Shown: positions 9,334-19,141 of the stretch, piece after piece
Layout of the letters: each line of letters starts with the position of its first letter
How positions within the stretch are numbered: position 1 is the first letter of the stretch
Assembly: GCA_003427395.1 (NCBI GenBank)
Contig: BFEA01000126.1
Coordinates: 1,961,166-1,989,226, forward strand
Direction of reading: 5' to 3'
DNA from: Chara braunii
Lineage: Eukaryota; Streptophyta; Charophyceae; Charales; Characeae
Length of the DNA stretch: 28,061 nucleotides
The notes under the pieces: model-generated
What the model saw: the letters and a program-made list of their open reading frames with translations, nothing else
The model's database searches: none
What the model was told of the DNA's origin: nothing
Position numbers and translations under genes: made by a program

Positions 9334-9569
9334 GCACCAAAGAAGGACAAACAGTCAAAGAACAAAAGCAGCCATTCTCCAATCATGTTGGCGTTCCCCA
9401 CTCGTCCTATAATTATGAATACTGTGTTGCACCCGATGTCTCGTGTGCCTTGAAGACAATTCATTTTGACTATAACTTTGACATGCACCACACACTCCTC
9501 CTGCGAAGCTTATGCAATATGAGTAGACAATCTTACATATGGTACAAACCTAGGTAGCGGGAGAGGGAC
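9334..9569. other. Intron or intergenic sequence, nothing recognised
   Basis: Moderately AT-rich sequence without a coding signal. It would be intron if the acceptor near 9306 is used. Confidence 0.35.
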
Positions 9570-9571
9570 AT

Positions 9572-9795
9572 CCGGCCCGATTTTCGGTTTTGTATGGTCT
9601 GGCTGCACCATCCGGACAGGTCAAAGCAACGATGTTGAAATCAGTTCTGGACAGGTCTGCCTGTGTCTGTCTGCTGATGTCCAGCCTGATTTTCGGGTCT
9701 GGATGGTTGTGCTGCACCATCCGGACAGATCGGAGCAAAAATGTCGATATCACTTCTGGACAGGTCTGCCTGTGCCTGTCTGCCGTCGTCCAGTT
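9572..9795. repeat. Two-copy tandem repeat, period 109 bp
   Basis: GGACAGGTCTGCCTGTG at 9649 recurs at 9758. Both copies also share CACCATCCGGACAG, a CGAT/CGATAT block and a following TTCTGG. No coding frame is conserved between them. Confidence 0.85.
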
Positions 9796-10020
9796 CTTCG
9801 CATAGACCTGTCTTGATGGTCCAGCAGAGCCACTCCACAACCCAAAACAAAAAGCAGCCAGAAGTCTGGCCCTCCCAACCTTAGTATGAAAGGTGCTATT
9901 CTACTGCAACTGTACCAGCAGCCAGCATGAAGATTCGACTGCCAGGCTGCTATGGAGCAGAAAGCGCTTTCACAGTCTGCATTCAGTTCGCAGAATTGTT
10001 CCGTACAAAACGATGGGATT

Positions 10021-10056
10021 TGAGGAGGAGGAGGGGGGGAGGGAGGGGGGGGGGTT
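10021..10056 (+). repeat. G-run tract with quadruplex potential
   Basis: Runs of 5, 3 and about 10 G separated by single A, as in GGGGGGGAGGGAGGGGG. It could fold as a G-quadruplex. Sequence from 9796 to 10020 and from 10057 to 10429 shows no gene. Confidence 0.7.
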
Positions 10057-10429
10057 GCAGTGAGACTGACATTGCCCAGGTGCAGATTTATGATAAAGGT
10101 TCAGACACCCTCCTCCTCCATCCTGCACTATGTATATCAACTTATCAAGTCAGTTATACCGGCTTAGCCCGCCCACCTTCGTTCCTCATTTATAAGTTGG
10201 GCTGGCCAGTGGAGGTCCCAGAAAGCTTCAGCCTACGACTTCCTCATGCTTCACCCGAAGGCTGGCAGTGATCCATCAACAGATTCAACACCATACAATA
10301 AGAAGTACAAAAAATTGTGGAATTTCAACTTCAATCGTTCAATCAGCCCATATAAGATGATATAAGCCCCTTGCAGAAACCAATACAACAGCACGCTGCA
10401 GCACAGAAGGACGGCATAAAAACAAGGTG

Positions 10430-10556
10430 CGAAACTGCGGAGCAAAATTATGGGACGAAATGACCCCACTTTCTCCTTGCGAATGGAATAAGCAGACCCC
10501 ACTGTCCCTATCCGGTGTCCTGCAAAACCACAAATAGGGAATGGGCTAGGAAGAGC
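10430..10556 (+). pseudogene. 26S rRNA-derived fragment (domain IV/V)
   Basis: TGCGAATGGAATAAGCAGAC, then CCCCACTGTCCCTATC, GCAAAACCACAAATAGGGAA and TGGGCTAGG follow the order of the conserved LSU segment GCATGAATGGATTAACGAGA, CCCACTGTCCC, GCGAAACCACAGCCAAGGGAA, CGGGCTTGG. The match is best at 10476-10552 and weaker upstream (GCGGAGCAAAATTATGG against GCGGGAGTAACTATGAC). Divergence at normally invariant sites says it is a decayed copy and not a working rRNA. Confidence 0.75.
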
Positions 10557-10744
10557 CGGAGCGCAGAATGGCCAGAGAGAAATTGAGACATTTCAGACAC
10601 GTTCCTTAACCTATCTCAGTAGAGTCCAACGATGGTCCAGTTTCATAACAGGAAAAAAGGGCCACGGCCTTGAGAAATCATCATAGAACCGACCAGCCCC
10701 AGGTAATTCAGAATTACTTAACCTAATTCATGACTCATGGAGTT

Positions 10745-10812
10745 CATCGCGATTTGAACTCAGGTACATACCTCAACAGTTCATGGGTCTACCAACCGAG
10801 CTAGGCCCGTTT
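10745..10812 (-). mobile_element. tRNA-like head of a possible SINE
   Basis: On the minus strand TAGCTCGGTTGG (10803-10792) fits the pol III A box, and GAGTTCAAATC (10761-10751) fits the B box with decay, 30 nt apart, close to tRNA spacing. The sequence does not fold as a full tRNA. SINE bodies would extend to lower coordinates; the sequence from 10744 down to about 10620 lacks an obvious A or T tail, so the element's end is not defined. Confidence 0.55.
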
Positions 10813-11360
10813 GTTAATATTTCGGACTTAAATGCCAACGTCTGGAAGCTTTTGACCCAATTTCACCCATATTTCATTTTCCCTTGATTCTTTGGTGCAC
10901 CACCACTGCTCCTGGTTGTCAGCATGCGGGAGAGCTGACGGGTCCATTATTCTCTGTTCATGCAGAATCCTTCAGAGCATTTTGCACCGTATTATGAGGT
11001 CAATGACTCAGCTGGTAGAATCCTGTTCATCAAAATGCGATTGCCATTCATTCACAGGTTGCAAGCTCTTCTCCTCCCCCCTCGATTAATGTTGCTGACC
11101 GCATGATGCTGCCATCATGTTGCCGGAAATCAGGGGGTTCTGGTGCTGGACAGCAAACACCTGAGGAGGAGTTGGGAAACTGCTGGCTATGGCGGATGAC
11201 CTTTCTGGCTATGCTGTTGCGCCATTGGTCATAAAGTACGCTAGGTAGCTTTGCCGCTGCAGCTCTACATGGCCTGTCTACGACCCTTGCCTTTATTAGG
11301 GCACATTTGGACTTCAAGACCTAAGTTTCGAGCCTTTCGACTTCAAAAAACAGTGAAACC
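10813..11360. other. Non-coding stretch
   Basis: No gene, repeat or RNA signal recognised. The sequence just 5' of the U6 copy lacks a plant snRNA upstream element and a TATA box. Confidence 0.4.
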
Positions 11361-11363
11361 CTT

Positions 11364-11454
11364 GTCCTTCGGGACATCCGTTAAAATCGGAACGATACAG
11401 AGAAGATTAGCATGGCCACTGCACAAGTATGACACATAAATTGAGAAATGGTCC
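11364..11454 (+). pseudogene. U6 snRNA retropseudogene
   Basis: Starts GTCCTTCGGGACATCCGTTA and continues AACGATACAGAGAAGATTAG, CATGGCCACTGCACAAG, ATGACACATAAATTGAG, ending AAATGGTCC. That is full-length plant U6 with about eight substitutions and a shortened 5' hairpin. The ACAGAGA box and AGC triad are intact. The 3' end runs into A9-G-A4 and not a T terminator, and the upstream snRNA promoter elements are absent. It is best read as a retroposed copy that is not transcribed from its own promoter. Confidence 0.9.
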
Positions 11455-11598
11455 AAAAAAAAAGAAAACAGCGGAGAATGGACGAGAGGTCCCTGGGAGG
11501 GATCTTCACTCACATTCAGTCGCTCGTCGGTGAATTCGCATTAACGCTCTGTTGGATTGCGTTTCAATCAGTCACATAACATGTGCTGCAGCCCATGA
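11455..11598. other. Non-coding spacer
   Basis: A-rich tail of the U6 copy (11455-11469), then sequence with no recognised feature. Confidence 0.4.
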
Positions 11599-11729
11599 GG
11601 TGCTGCCAGGGAGAGGAGGGTGGGGTTGGGAAGCTTTCACATTGCATGGCATGTGCTACTGACACCCTTGTCAGGTCAGCCCAGCAGCACGCTTCACATC
11701 GTTGCAGGGAGAAAGAAAACAAAGCTGTT
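11599..11729 (+). repeat. Left copy of a 130-bp inverted repeat flanking the retrotransposon
   Basis: The reverse complement of this segment matches 26570-26703 over about 130 bp at roughly 90% by eye. Shared blocks include CTCCCTGCAACGATGTGAAG, TGACCTGACAAGGGTGTCA and AGCACATGCCATG. The left copy lies about 130 bp from the left LTR. It does not belong to the LTRs. Confidence 0.85.
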
Positions 11730-11862
11730 CAGGTGTGAGGGGATGAAGCACGTGCAGACATGCGTGCGTACACTGTGTAGTCCTTGCGAGTAAACTCAGT
11801 AAAACCGACACATGATGAAAAGTTTTTTTTTCTCTCCTCCCTCCTCCTCCCCAAACATCTCC

Positions 11863-12411
11863 TTCATACTCGTGAAACACAGTCATAAGTATGGCGCAGA
11901 TTCTTAGAACCGACCAGATAATACAGAGTAAATACAAATACAGCGGAAGACTTGAGATACATGGATTGACTCGGACCTGACTCAGACTGCAACAAAACAC
12001 TCACAAACATACATCGGTGGTGTGAAGCCCTGGCCTTGAACATAGAAGAAGAGGCCGGGGGCAATGCTCATACACGGATGAATGGAGGGAGGAGAGACGA
12101 AGGGAGGAGGAGAGGGAAGATGACGTCAACTCAATATTTCCAAAGATAGTATCTTGAAATGTCAAGAGTAGCGCAAATCCAAAATGCCGCGGACACAGAG
12201 TCTCACAGTGTCTCAGATATCGATCTCACAATGTCAAGGTACGTCTCCAGAGGTAGATGAAATCAGATCCCAAGAGTAGTCCTCAACCTACAGTCTCAAT
12301 GTTGCTGTCTCGAACATCATCAGAACTCGTAACCATCCTTCATACTCGTAGTAGTCCAGTAGGAGAACCCAGGAGTAGACTTAGACTTAGAAGGGAGGAG
12401 GAGAGAGAGGG

Positions 12412-12443
<32 letters not shown>

Positions 12444-13039
12444 GGGGGAAGAAGAGGGAGGGAAGGCAAGGCCTTTCTCCCTGGTACCTGATTCGATAGC
12501 TATGGCGCTGCAGAAGGCTGGCGCTGGGCCGCGGGCTGGGCCGGTGGCTGGCGCTGTTCCAACTGCTGCGCTAATTCCGCCTCGCCGCTGTGCTCGTGCT
12601 CTCATCGCTGCTCATGCTAACGCTGCCGCGCTGTGCTAATCCTGAAGACTAACGCGTAGACTAACCTCCTGTCTACTACCCTGTAGACTGGTACCCGGCT
12701 AATACAGTGCGGGGCCAGCCTCAAGGCTGCTGGTACCTTGGGTCTGGACCGTTGATCTGATCAACGGTTCAGATCCTGTTGCCGAATCTGAAAGTGGCGG
12801 CCTAACTTGGCCGCTGAATTGTGCCGCCAGTAGGTCCTACCGCTGGACCGGTACCGGCCTGAACCAATGTGACCGTTGGGCCTGTCCTAGACCCCTATAC
12901 CTAGGCCGACCGGGTTCTACCTGAGCCGGCGTACTCCTAGGTCTGCCTGGGCCTGATCTGAACCGTCATATCCCTAGGCGTACCCTGACCTAGATGGAAC
13001 CGGGCCCTAAGTGGGGCCCGTGTGGCTCAGAATGCCACA
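11863..13039 (-). repeat. LTR (3' LTR in element orientation)
   Basis: Aligns with 20067-21223 plus 26527-26566. Its outer minus-strand start is TGTGGCATTCTGAGCCACA (13039-13021), directly after the polypurine tract, and itself forms a short hairpin (TGTGGC/GCCACA). It contains a GA microsatellite (about 12411-12439). The right LTR carries an extra segment of about 30 bp near 20831-20860 (CTAACGCTGAAGCGCTGCGC). Confidence 0.9.
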
Positions 13040-13041
13040 TA

Positions 13042-13056
13042 CTCCCCCCCCTTGAA
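13042..13056 (-). promoter_or_regulatory. Polypurine tract
   Basis: On the minus strand CTTCAAGGGGGGGGAG ends 3 bases before the LTR start TGTGGC. It is the plus-strand DNA primer site expected at this place. Sequence from 13057 to 13139 is the element's 3' untranslated part. Confidence 0.8.
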
Positions 13057-13139
13057 GACCGAGCTAACTGCGAGGGCAAAGCTGTCTGTCCGATGTCCGT
13101 ACGGAGCGGGCGGGTTGGGCAGCTTCCTTAGCAAGTCAC

Positions 13140-14935
13140 TGTTTTTCGTAATGCGCGAAAATAAGGGTTCCTGTCGCCTTCAGGTCAGCTTGTGAAATCC
13201 AGCGTGTGTCGTCGGGATCGCATTGCTTGAATGTAACTTTGTACTACATTGGCTTGTTGTCGTGCTTGCAATGAGCGAGGACGCGGTCGACCTCCTGGTG
13301 ACCATCCATTGATGGAGGGTCGTGTGACCGTCTGCCCGAGAGATCCGCTGCTGAGGCTAGAGTATAGACCGCCAGCTTTGAAGCGTGAAATATTGGGTGG
13401 ACCGTCAAATGCGGGGGAATCTCGATTATGAACGAGGGACCCGCGGGGTCGTCGCCAGCTGCTGAAGTGACCTTCCATGGACCACACCGCTTAGGGAGGA
13501 ACTTGCGCGAGACGTGCTGCTCGAGCGCGAATTCCTCGGAGGTGACCCAAACAAGGTCGCCGGCGTGGATTGGACATGGGATGCCACGCCAATTTGCTTG
13601 CTGCTGCATACGGACCTGAGCCTTTTGCATGTTTGTGCGGGCTTTGGCCAGCAGTTCCCTGTACTTCCGTGTAGAAGCGGGGGAGCAAGCGACATTGATG
13701 TCGACAGTCCGTGGAAGCAAAATCTCTGCGAAGATACGGCCTTTTCGTCCACCGTGATGCAACTCGAATGGAGTCACGCCAATCGCCGAGTGCACTGAAG
13801 TGTTGTAGGCAAACTCGATGTCGGGAAGGCGGTCAACCCAGTCCTTCTGATCCGGGCAGATGAGTGTGCGGAGCATCATCTGTGCAGTCTGGCGTGCACG
13901 TTCCGTTTGCCCATCCGTTCGAGGATGCGGTGCTGAACTTGGTATCATGTTGGTGTCGGATTCCAACATGAGTGCCATCCAAAAGGCTGACATGAAACGA
14001 GTGTCGCGATCGCTGACGATGTCTTCCGGAACGCCGTGGCTGCAAAACCAGCCGGTATGCCCTGCTGAACTCGGTATCATGCTGGTGCCGGATTCCACCA
14101 TGAGTGTCGTCCAAAAGGCTGACATGAAACGAGTGTCGCGATCGCTGACGATGTTTTCCGAAACGCCGTGGCTGCAAAACCAGCCGGTATGCAAAAGTCG
14201 TGTGAGCTCGGGAGCCGTCGCATGATACTTGCATGGAAGAAATCGAGCGTACTTGCTCAAACGGTCAACGACCGTGAGAATACCATCATGGCCAAGGCGA
14301 TCGCGAGGGAAAGGACCGGTCACATCCATAGCAAGGGAGAGACCTGGTTCCCGAGGAATTGGCAATGGTTTCAGTTCGCCGTACGGGAGTTGAGGGCGCC
14401 CTTTGTTCCGGTGGCAAACTGCGCATGACTGAATGTACCGGTTGACGTCGCTGATGATGTCCGACCAGTGGAATCGCTGGCGGAGTCTTGCAAGAGTGCG
14501 TGCGACGCCAAGGTGTCCCGCCAGCCGCGAATCGTGGTATTCGCCAAGGAGGCGAGTGCACAAGATGCGGTCTTGGGAAACACACAGCAAATCCTTGCCT
14601 CGCGTATGGAGAAGCAAGTAACCGTCGGCAATGCGGTAATTGCTTGCCGGCGGGTGATCCGATGATAAGTCCGCGTAGAGTGTGGAGAATCCCGGATCCG
14701 ACTTGTAGCCGTTTACGAATTGCTGTTGCAGGTCCTCTTCGAGACCGAATGTGGAGTGCACCAAGGCGCAAAGATCAGGTCTTCGCGAGAGAGCATCCGC
14801 CGCCTTGTTCGAGGGGCCCGGAATATGCTTGGAGGTGAAGTCAAATTGGTCAATGAAGTACATCCAGCGACCGATCGTGGTGCTCACCGTGTCTTGTGTC
14901 TTGTAATAAGATAACGGATTGTTGTTCGTTGCCAA
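13140..14935 (-). pseudogene. RNase H end, integrase and chromodomain of pol
   Basis: Residues 1-52 of the 563-codon frame are the end of RNase H (GRWMYFIDQF, KAADALSRRPD). The integrase follows: zinc motif H134, H141, C171, C174; catalytic D204 (AMDVTGPFP), D265 (SDRDTRF) and E345 (DGQTER). A 44-residue block with the second Asp is duplicated in frame (D265 and D309). The C-terminal part (HPIFHASKL, then EVDRVLAH) leads into a chromodomain that is cut by an in-frame TAG at 13244-13246; the same frame then reads on with chromodomain-like codons to about 13140. A frameshift at about 14935-14975 separates this piece from RT. The codon opening the frame at 14935 is TTG, so it is no true start. 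The product would have inserted the cDNA into chromatin. Confidence 0.88.
13932..14195 (-). repeat. In-frame 132-bp tandem duplication in the integrase core
   Basis: GCTGAACTTGGTATCATG at 13932 recurs at 14064 (one change). The two 132-bp units are about 90% alike and include the exact block GGCTGACATGAAACGAGTGT. The period is exactly 44 codons. Confidence 0.93.
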
Positions 14936-14974
14936 CGTGAATCGTCGACGCCCAAGGAGAAAGTGACGCCAACG

Positions 14975-15790
14975 CTAAAGTACAGTGACAAAAGGTAGCA
15001 GTTCCTTCTTCCTCGCATCATCACGAGTATTGATGGGTGGCACCTTTTGGCTGAAGTACTCAACCGGATGCCAGTCGGTGCCGTCTTGCTGTTCCAAGAC
15101 CGCACCAATGTGGTAGCCGAAAGCATCCGTAGTCACTTTGGTAGGCAAGGTCAGGTCGTCGATGCTCAAGACGGGAGCTTGAAGCAATGTCGTCTTAAGC
15201 GTATGGAACGCGTGTCGGGCTTCGTCGTTGAACTCGAAGGGCACCAAGGGGGACTGAAGTCGCAACAGTGGTGCAGCGATCCGCTGGAAGCTCTTGACGA
15301 AGTGCATGTAGTATGATGCTAACCCAAGAAAGGAGCGGACGTCGGTAGTACACGCGAGGTCCGACCAATCTTGAATGGCTTGTACTTTGTGCTCAAGCGG
15401 ACGAATGCCTTGCGGCGTGACGTAATGGCCCAAGTACTCCAACTCTTGCTGGGCAAACTCGCACTTGTCGCGGTTTGCCTTGTACTTAGCGAAATGGAGC
15501 CGTTCCAAAACAGCGCGAAGGTGCTCGAGGTGCTCGTCCAGCGACCGGCTATAAACCAAGATATCATCAAGGTAGATAAGTACGATGCGGTCGAGAAGGT
15601 CGCGAAATTTCGTCGTCATAGCCACCTGGAAAGTAGTCGGAGCATTGGTGAGACCGAAAGGCATGACGATCCACTCAAAGTGCCCATACCGTGTCTTGAA
15701 TGCGGTTTTGTACCGCTCTCTTGGCTGGATCTCGATCTGGTGATATCCGGATTTGAGGTCAAGCTTCGAGAAGTACTTGGCGCCGCCTAG
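14975..15790 (-). pseudogene. Reverse transcriptase (catalytic part) and RNase H start
   Basis: From 15790 the frame reads the palm and fingers of a gypsy RT: YFSKLDL, then MPFGLTNAPTTFQ, then the catalytic YLDD at about 15574-15563 (IYLDDILVYS), then thumb (LGHYVTPQGI, FLGLASYY). RNase H begins with TDAFGYHIGAVLEQQ. It follows the in-frame TGA that ends the previous piece, so the two once formed one frame. It ends near 14975 at a frameshift. The catalytic aspartates are intact. Confidence 0.9.
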
Positions 15791-16402
15791 TCACTTGAGA
15801 AGATCGTCGATCCGAGGGAGAGGGCCGACGTTCTTGATTGTTTGTACGTTTAGTTTTCGATAGTCGATACACAAACGAAGGTCCTTGTTCTTCTTCCGGA
15901 CGAAGAGAACGAGAACACCGTATGGCGAACAACTAGGGCGAATCCAGCCCTTGGCCACGAGGTCGTCTAGTTGTGCCCGAAGCACTTGAAGCTCCTCTTC
16001 GCTGATTCGGTAGATGCATCTGCGCGGAGGTACGGCGCCGTCCTCGAGAGTGATCTCGTGGAGTAAGGACCGATCCGGTACTACTCCGGCGGGAGCTTGG
16101 AAGACATCCTCATAGCTGTCCAAAAGCTCAATGATGAGTGGGTCCGATGTGTCCGTCTTGGGCAGATCATCGGGTGGGAGGGTGTGAAGAAAACACATGC
16201 CCATCTCCATCTCCTCGATGTCGTTCCGCCGGATGGATTGGCGAATACTCGCCGCGGAGACCACGTGACAACCAATCGAAGGATGAGGAAGCGGTACCGT
16301 GCACGAAACTAGTTCGCCACGCCGATCACGAACGTGAACGGTGCGTCGGAAAAAGTTTACCGGATGGTCTTTGCTTTGCAGCCACGACATGCCTAAGATC
16401 AT
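15791..16402 (-). pseudogene. Reverse transcriptase N-terminal part
   Basis: Contains LGMSWLQ (end of the protease region), the linker ending in the [16 protein letters not shown] block, then RT fingers: [43 protein letters not shown]. It stops at TGA 15791-15793, with RT continuing in the same frame beyond. A frameshift close to 16400-16410 separates it from the protease piece, whose frame overlaps it by 4 bp. Confidence 0.9.
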
Positions 16403-17220
16403 ATCGAACTAGTGTCCAATATGTCGAATGACGCGGCCTCACATGCTAGCGGGGCAAAATACACGGGCACGGAGTCGACGCAGCGGTCGATTGACTTTTG
16501 TGTATGACCATCGACCAACGTGACGTGCGTGGACTGACTTTTCCTTCGAACGTGTGGGCCCAGCCCAGCGTGTGCCATAAAGTCTTGGCTGCTGTAGTTG
16601 CAAGTCGCTCCACAATCGATCAAGGCACTGCAGGTCGCCTTTCCGATCTGAATGCGGATGTAGAGGAGCGGCACGTCGATGTCGACGTACCGGTGCGTTG
16701 CGTGCTCGCGGTCGATCTTCGCAAGATAGCTACGAAGGTCAACAACCGTTACTCCGTCATCCGTCGATGGAGGTGGTACTGCAGCGTGCAAGTATTCGCG
16801 CAAATGTGCCATGCGGGCGTTGCAATGCGGTGTTGGCAAATAACCGGTGGACGAAAGAGGCAACCATAGGAAGTCCTCAACCGTCAACGGGTCGAGTTCC
16901 TCAAGACTCGCCCAAGTTGACGGATCCTCCGATAGAAGGGCTGGCGAAGCGACCGGTTCGTTGGCCGACGGCGGAAACACCACCCATGCGATTTGATCTT
17001 GCACGTGGAGAGGCTGGTTCAACGGCGGGACCAGCTCGACAACATAGTTCTCGAAGTCAATCCGAGAACTTGCTACAACCGCGGCGTCCCCGGACGTGAG
17101 AGAGACTGCTAGCGAGGCAGCCGAGTCCAACCGACTGGGAAATGATGTTGCTGCACTTCCCGTGGCGCTCAGTTTCCCGAGCCTGGACGCTTGACATTTT
17201 CTTTGTCCTTGTCGAGGCAT
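16399..17220 (-). pseudogene. Retropepsin-type protease region
   Basis: A 273-codon frame. Residues 1-180 are a linker of low complexity (Pro/Ser/Ala). Residues 181-240 are a retropepsin: LYIRIQIG, the active-site block ALIDCGATCNY (Asp202; Cys where Ser/Thr is commoner) and a flap-like VTLVDGHTQ. The frame starts in an overlap with the zinc-knuckle frame of gag, which is shifted by one base, and ends by frameshift before RT. The protease would have cut the Gag-Pol polyprotein. Confidence 0.82.
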
Positions 17221-19005
17221 GCACTAGTGATGTGCTTGGTGCTGTTGCACCATAAACAACATCCCCATTTCTGCCTCAACTTGAACATGTCTTCGGTGAT
17301 ACCGAATTTTGTCCATGGTGATTGTCGTGCTCCATCCGCTGACGCTGGTTTCGACGGGGTCTTGAGCGTTGCGGTTGTATCGCTGCCGCCACATCTCTGT
17401 CACTTTATGTTGAAGCGGCTGCGAGGTCCTCACTAGATCCTTACTGGATCGCTGCTAGCTGACCTCTGCCTTTCTCCACGTAACCGGGCTGTTGGCGGGC
17501 CTCATTGGCCGCGCGCCGGTTACCTTGTATGAGTTCCCTTGCCTTTGAGATCATTGCGTTAAAGGTCTCATACTGAAATTCGCTGCCAAGGGCAGATGTC
17601 AAGGCATCGCAAGAGCGGGCGAAAAATTTGGCCCGGATTGCGTCGAATGGCAGGTTCAACTTCGGGGTGGCGACGAGTCTTTGCCACTCCGTCAACCATT
17701 CCCGTGATGGTTGCTGGCCTTGAAACATGCGGAAGATCTTGTTCAAGGCGTCACGTTTGTCGTTGTTGACCATGGACCGGGTCTTCCACTTCTTCTCGAA
17801 TTCCTCCCACGTGATCTTGGTGTGGAGGGTGGCAATGGTGCATTCCAACGTGATGGCCATGTGAGTCATGAAAGCCTACGCCCCTCCAATGAGTTGGAGG
17901 TAGAGTGCGTCAAGCCGCCATTCGGGTGGGACGTGATGTACGTCTGCCTCCGCGTTGAATGCCATCCACCACTGCAGCGGATCGGTCTTGTGGTAATCAT
18001 CGAACTTCTCAATCTTGAAGTTCGGCATCTTCCATTCCTTGACGACGACAGTCGGTCGTTGCTGAACGTGGTCGCTAAGCGTCTGCAGCTGATTGTTGAC
18101 CGTAGACGTCCCAGCAAACGTGTTGATGTCGCCAAGGGATGCGACTACGTGGTTGATCCACTCCTCGAGTTGCTTGGCTTGGGCGGCCAAAGCTGGGCTG
18201 CAGTCTGTCGCTGCACTGTCCGTCGACTCAACTGCCGACAGTCGTGCCAACCCTGTGCTGACAGTGGTCTGCAGCTGGTCGCTGATGGTCTGCTGCTGGC
18301 TGTTGGTGGCCTGCAAGGTGCTGTTCTCGGCCTGTAATGCCACGATCTTCAGGTCTATCGACCGGAAAGTTGCTTCGTAGCAGATGAATATCTACCTCTT
18401 GGCCAGCAGTTCGCGTTGCTGCCAATTGCACATGTACAACACATTCTCCATCAATACTGATGTGGATTCCTTGTCGCTCTCTTCCTCGGTCGCCTCCTCT
18501 TGTGCTTCGGTTGCTTGGAAATGTTGTCGTTGAAGTAGCCTGCGGTACGTGGCTTCGTCTTTTGCGAGGTCCATTGTGGCCTGGTAACAAGCTTGATTCT
18601 GACTTGCCTCCACCTGCTGCTCCTGCAACCGTGCGGCTGCTGCAGCTTCGGTTGCGGCCTGCTGACGTGCTGCTTCGGGCGTTGAATTGCCTGCTGGCGA
18701 GGGGGCTCCTCCTTTTCCCATTTGCGAAGTTCAGCTGCGGCAGTCTCCGTGAAATGTTGGAGATGTTCGAGAAACGCAAGTTGCGATTCATCTGCCTGCC
18801 GAATTGGCATGGGAGGAGTGACTGGCCTCTTGGGGCTGGCCTGCGTATTGACATCGGCGGTTTTGGCCATGGTCGTGCGTTGTCTGCGCGAGATCCGAGG
18901 TGTCTTCGGTCCCTGTTGGGGCTTGGTTCCTGCGGATCCGCGTTCAGCAAGCCGTTGATTGTGGCGCATCAAGTAGTCCTGTCTTCGTTGCTGCTGATGT
19001 GTCAC
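17217..19005 (-). pseudogene. Gag with zinc knuckle
   Basis: The frame from 18721 to 17441 is interrupted by TAG at 18392-18394 and TAG at 17876-17878. It carries a long coiled coil rich in Gln, Ala and Glu, a linker, then the capsid-like block FDDYHKTDPLQWWMAF, WEEFEKKWKTR and EWLTEWQRLV. The N-terminal part (19005-18722) is in another frame (MRHNQRLAERG), joined by a frameshift near 18715; the codon at 19005 is GTG, and the first ATG is at 18969. After TAA at 17441 the frame shifts and a CX2CX4HX4C zinc knuckle (CLWCNSTKHITSAC) lies at 17258-17217. Coiled-coil gags of this type are large. Confidence 0.8.
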
Positions 19006-19008
19006 TGT

Positions 19009-19141
19009 TGAGGTGGCACCCTACTGCGGTGGCATTCTTACGATTTGACAATCTGTTGTCGTGGCACGCTGAGGTGGCACGTTGCTGATATGGCAATCTG
19101 CTGGCGTGGCACGCTGTTGATGTGGCACAATGCTGACGTGG
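19009..19141. repeat. Degenerate tandem repeat with GTGGCACGCTG units
   Basis: About five units of 29-33 bp alternate GGTGGCAC, CTGTTGATGTGGCA and CAATCTGCTGGCG. It lies just upstream of gag in the element's leader. Confidence 0.8.

Noticed and set aside
10745-10812. A functional tRNA gene
   Set aside because: A and B boxes are recognisable, but the acceptor stem and anticodon arm do not pair, so a SINE-like relic fits better.
13833-14428. Plus-strand and alternative-frame proteins across the integrase region
   Set aside because: They are shadows of the minus-strand pol frame, which has a full set of integrase motifs.
18460-19011. A 183-codon plus-strand frame with a hydrophobic look
   Set aside because: It is the antisense of the Gln/Arg-rich gag N-terminus; Leu-rich composition follows from the complement.
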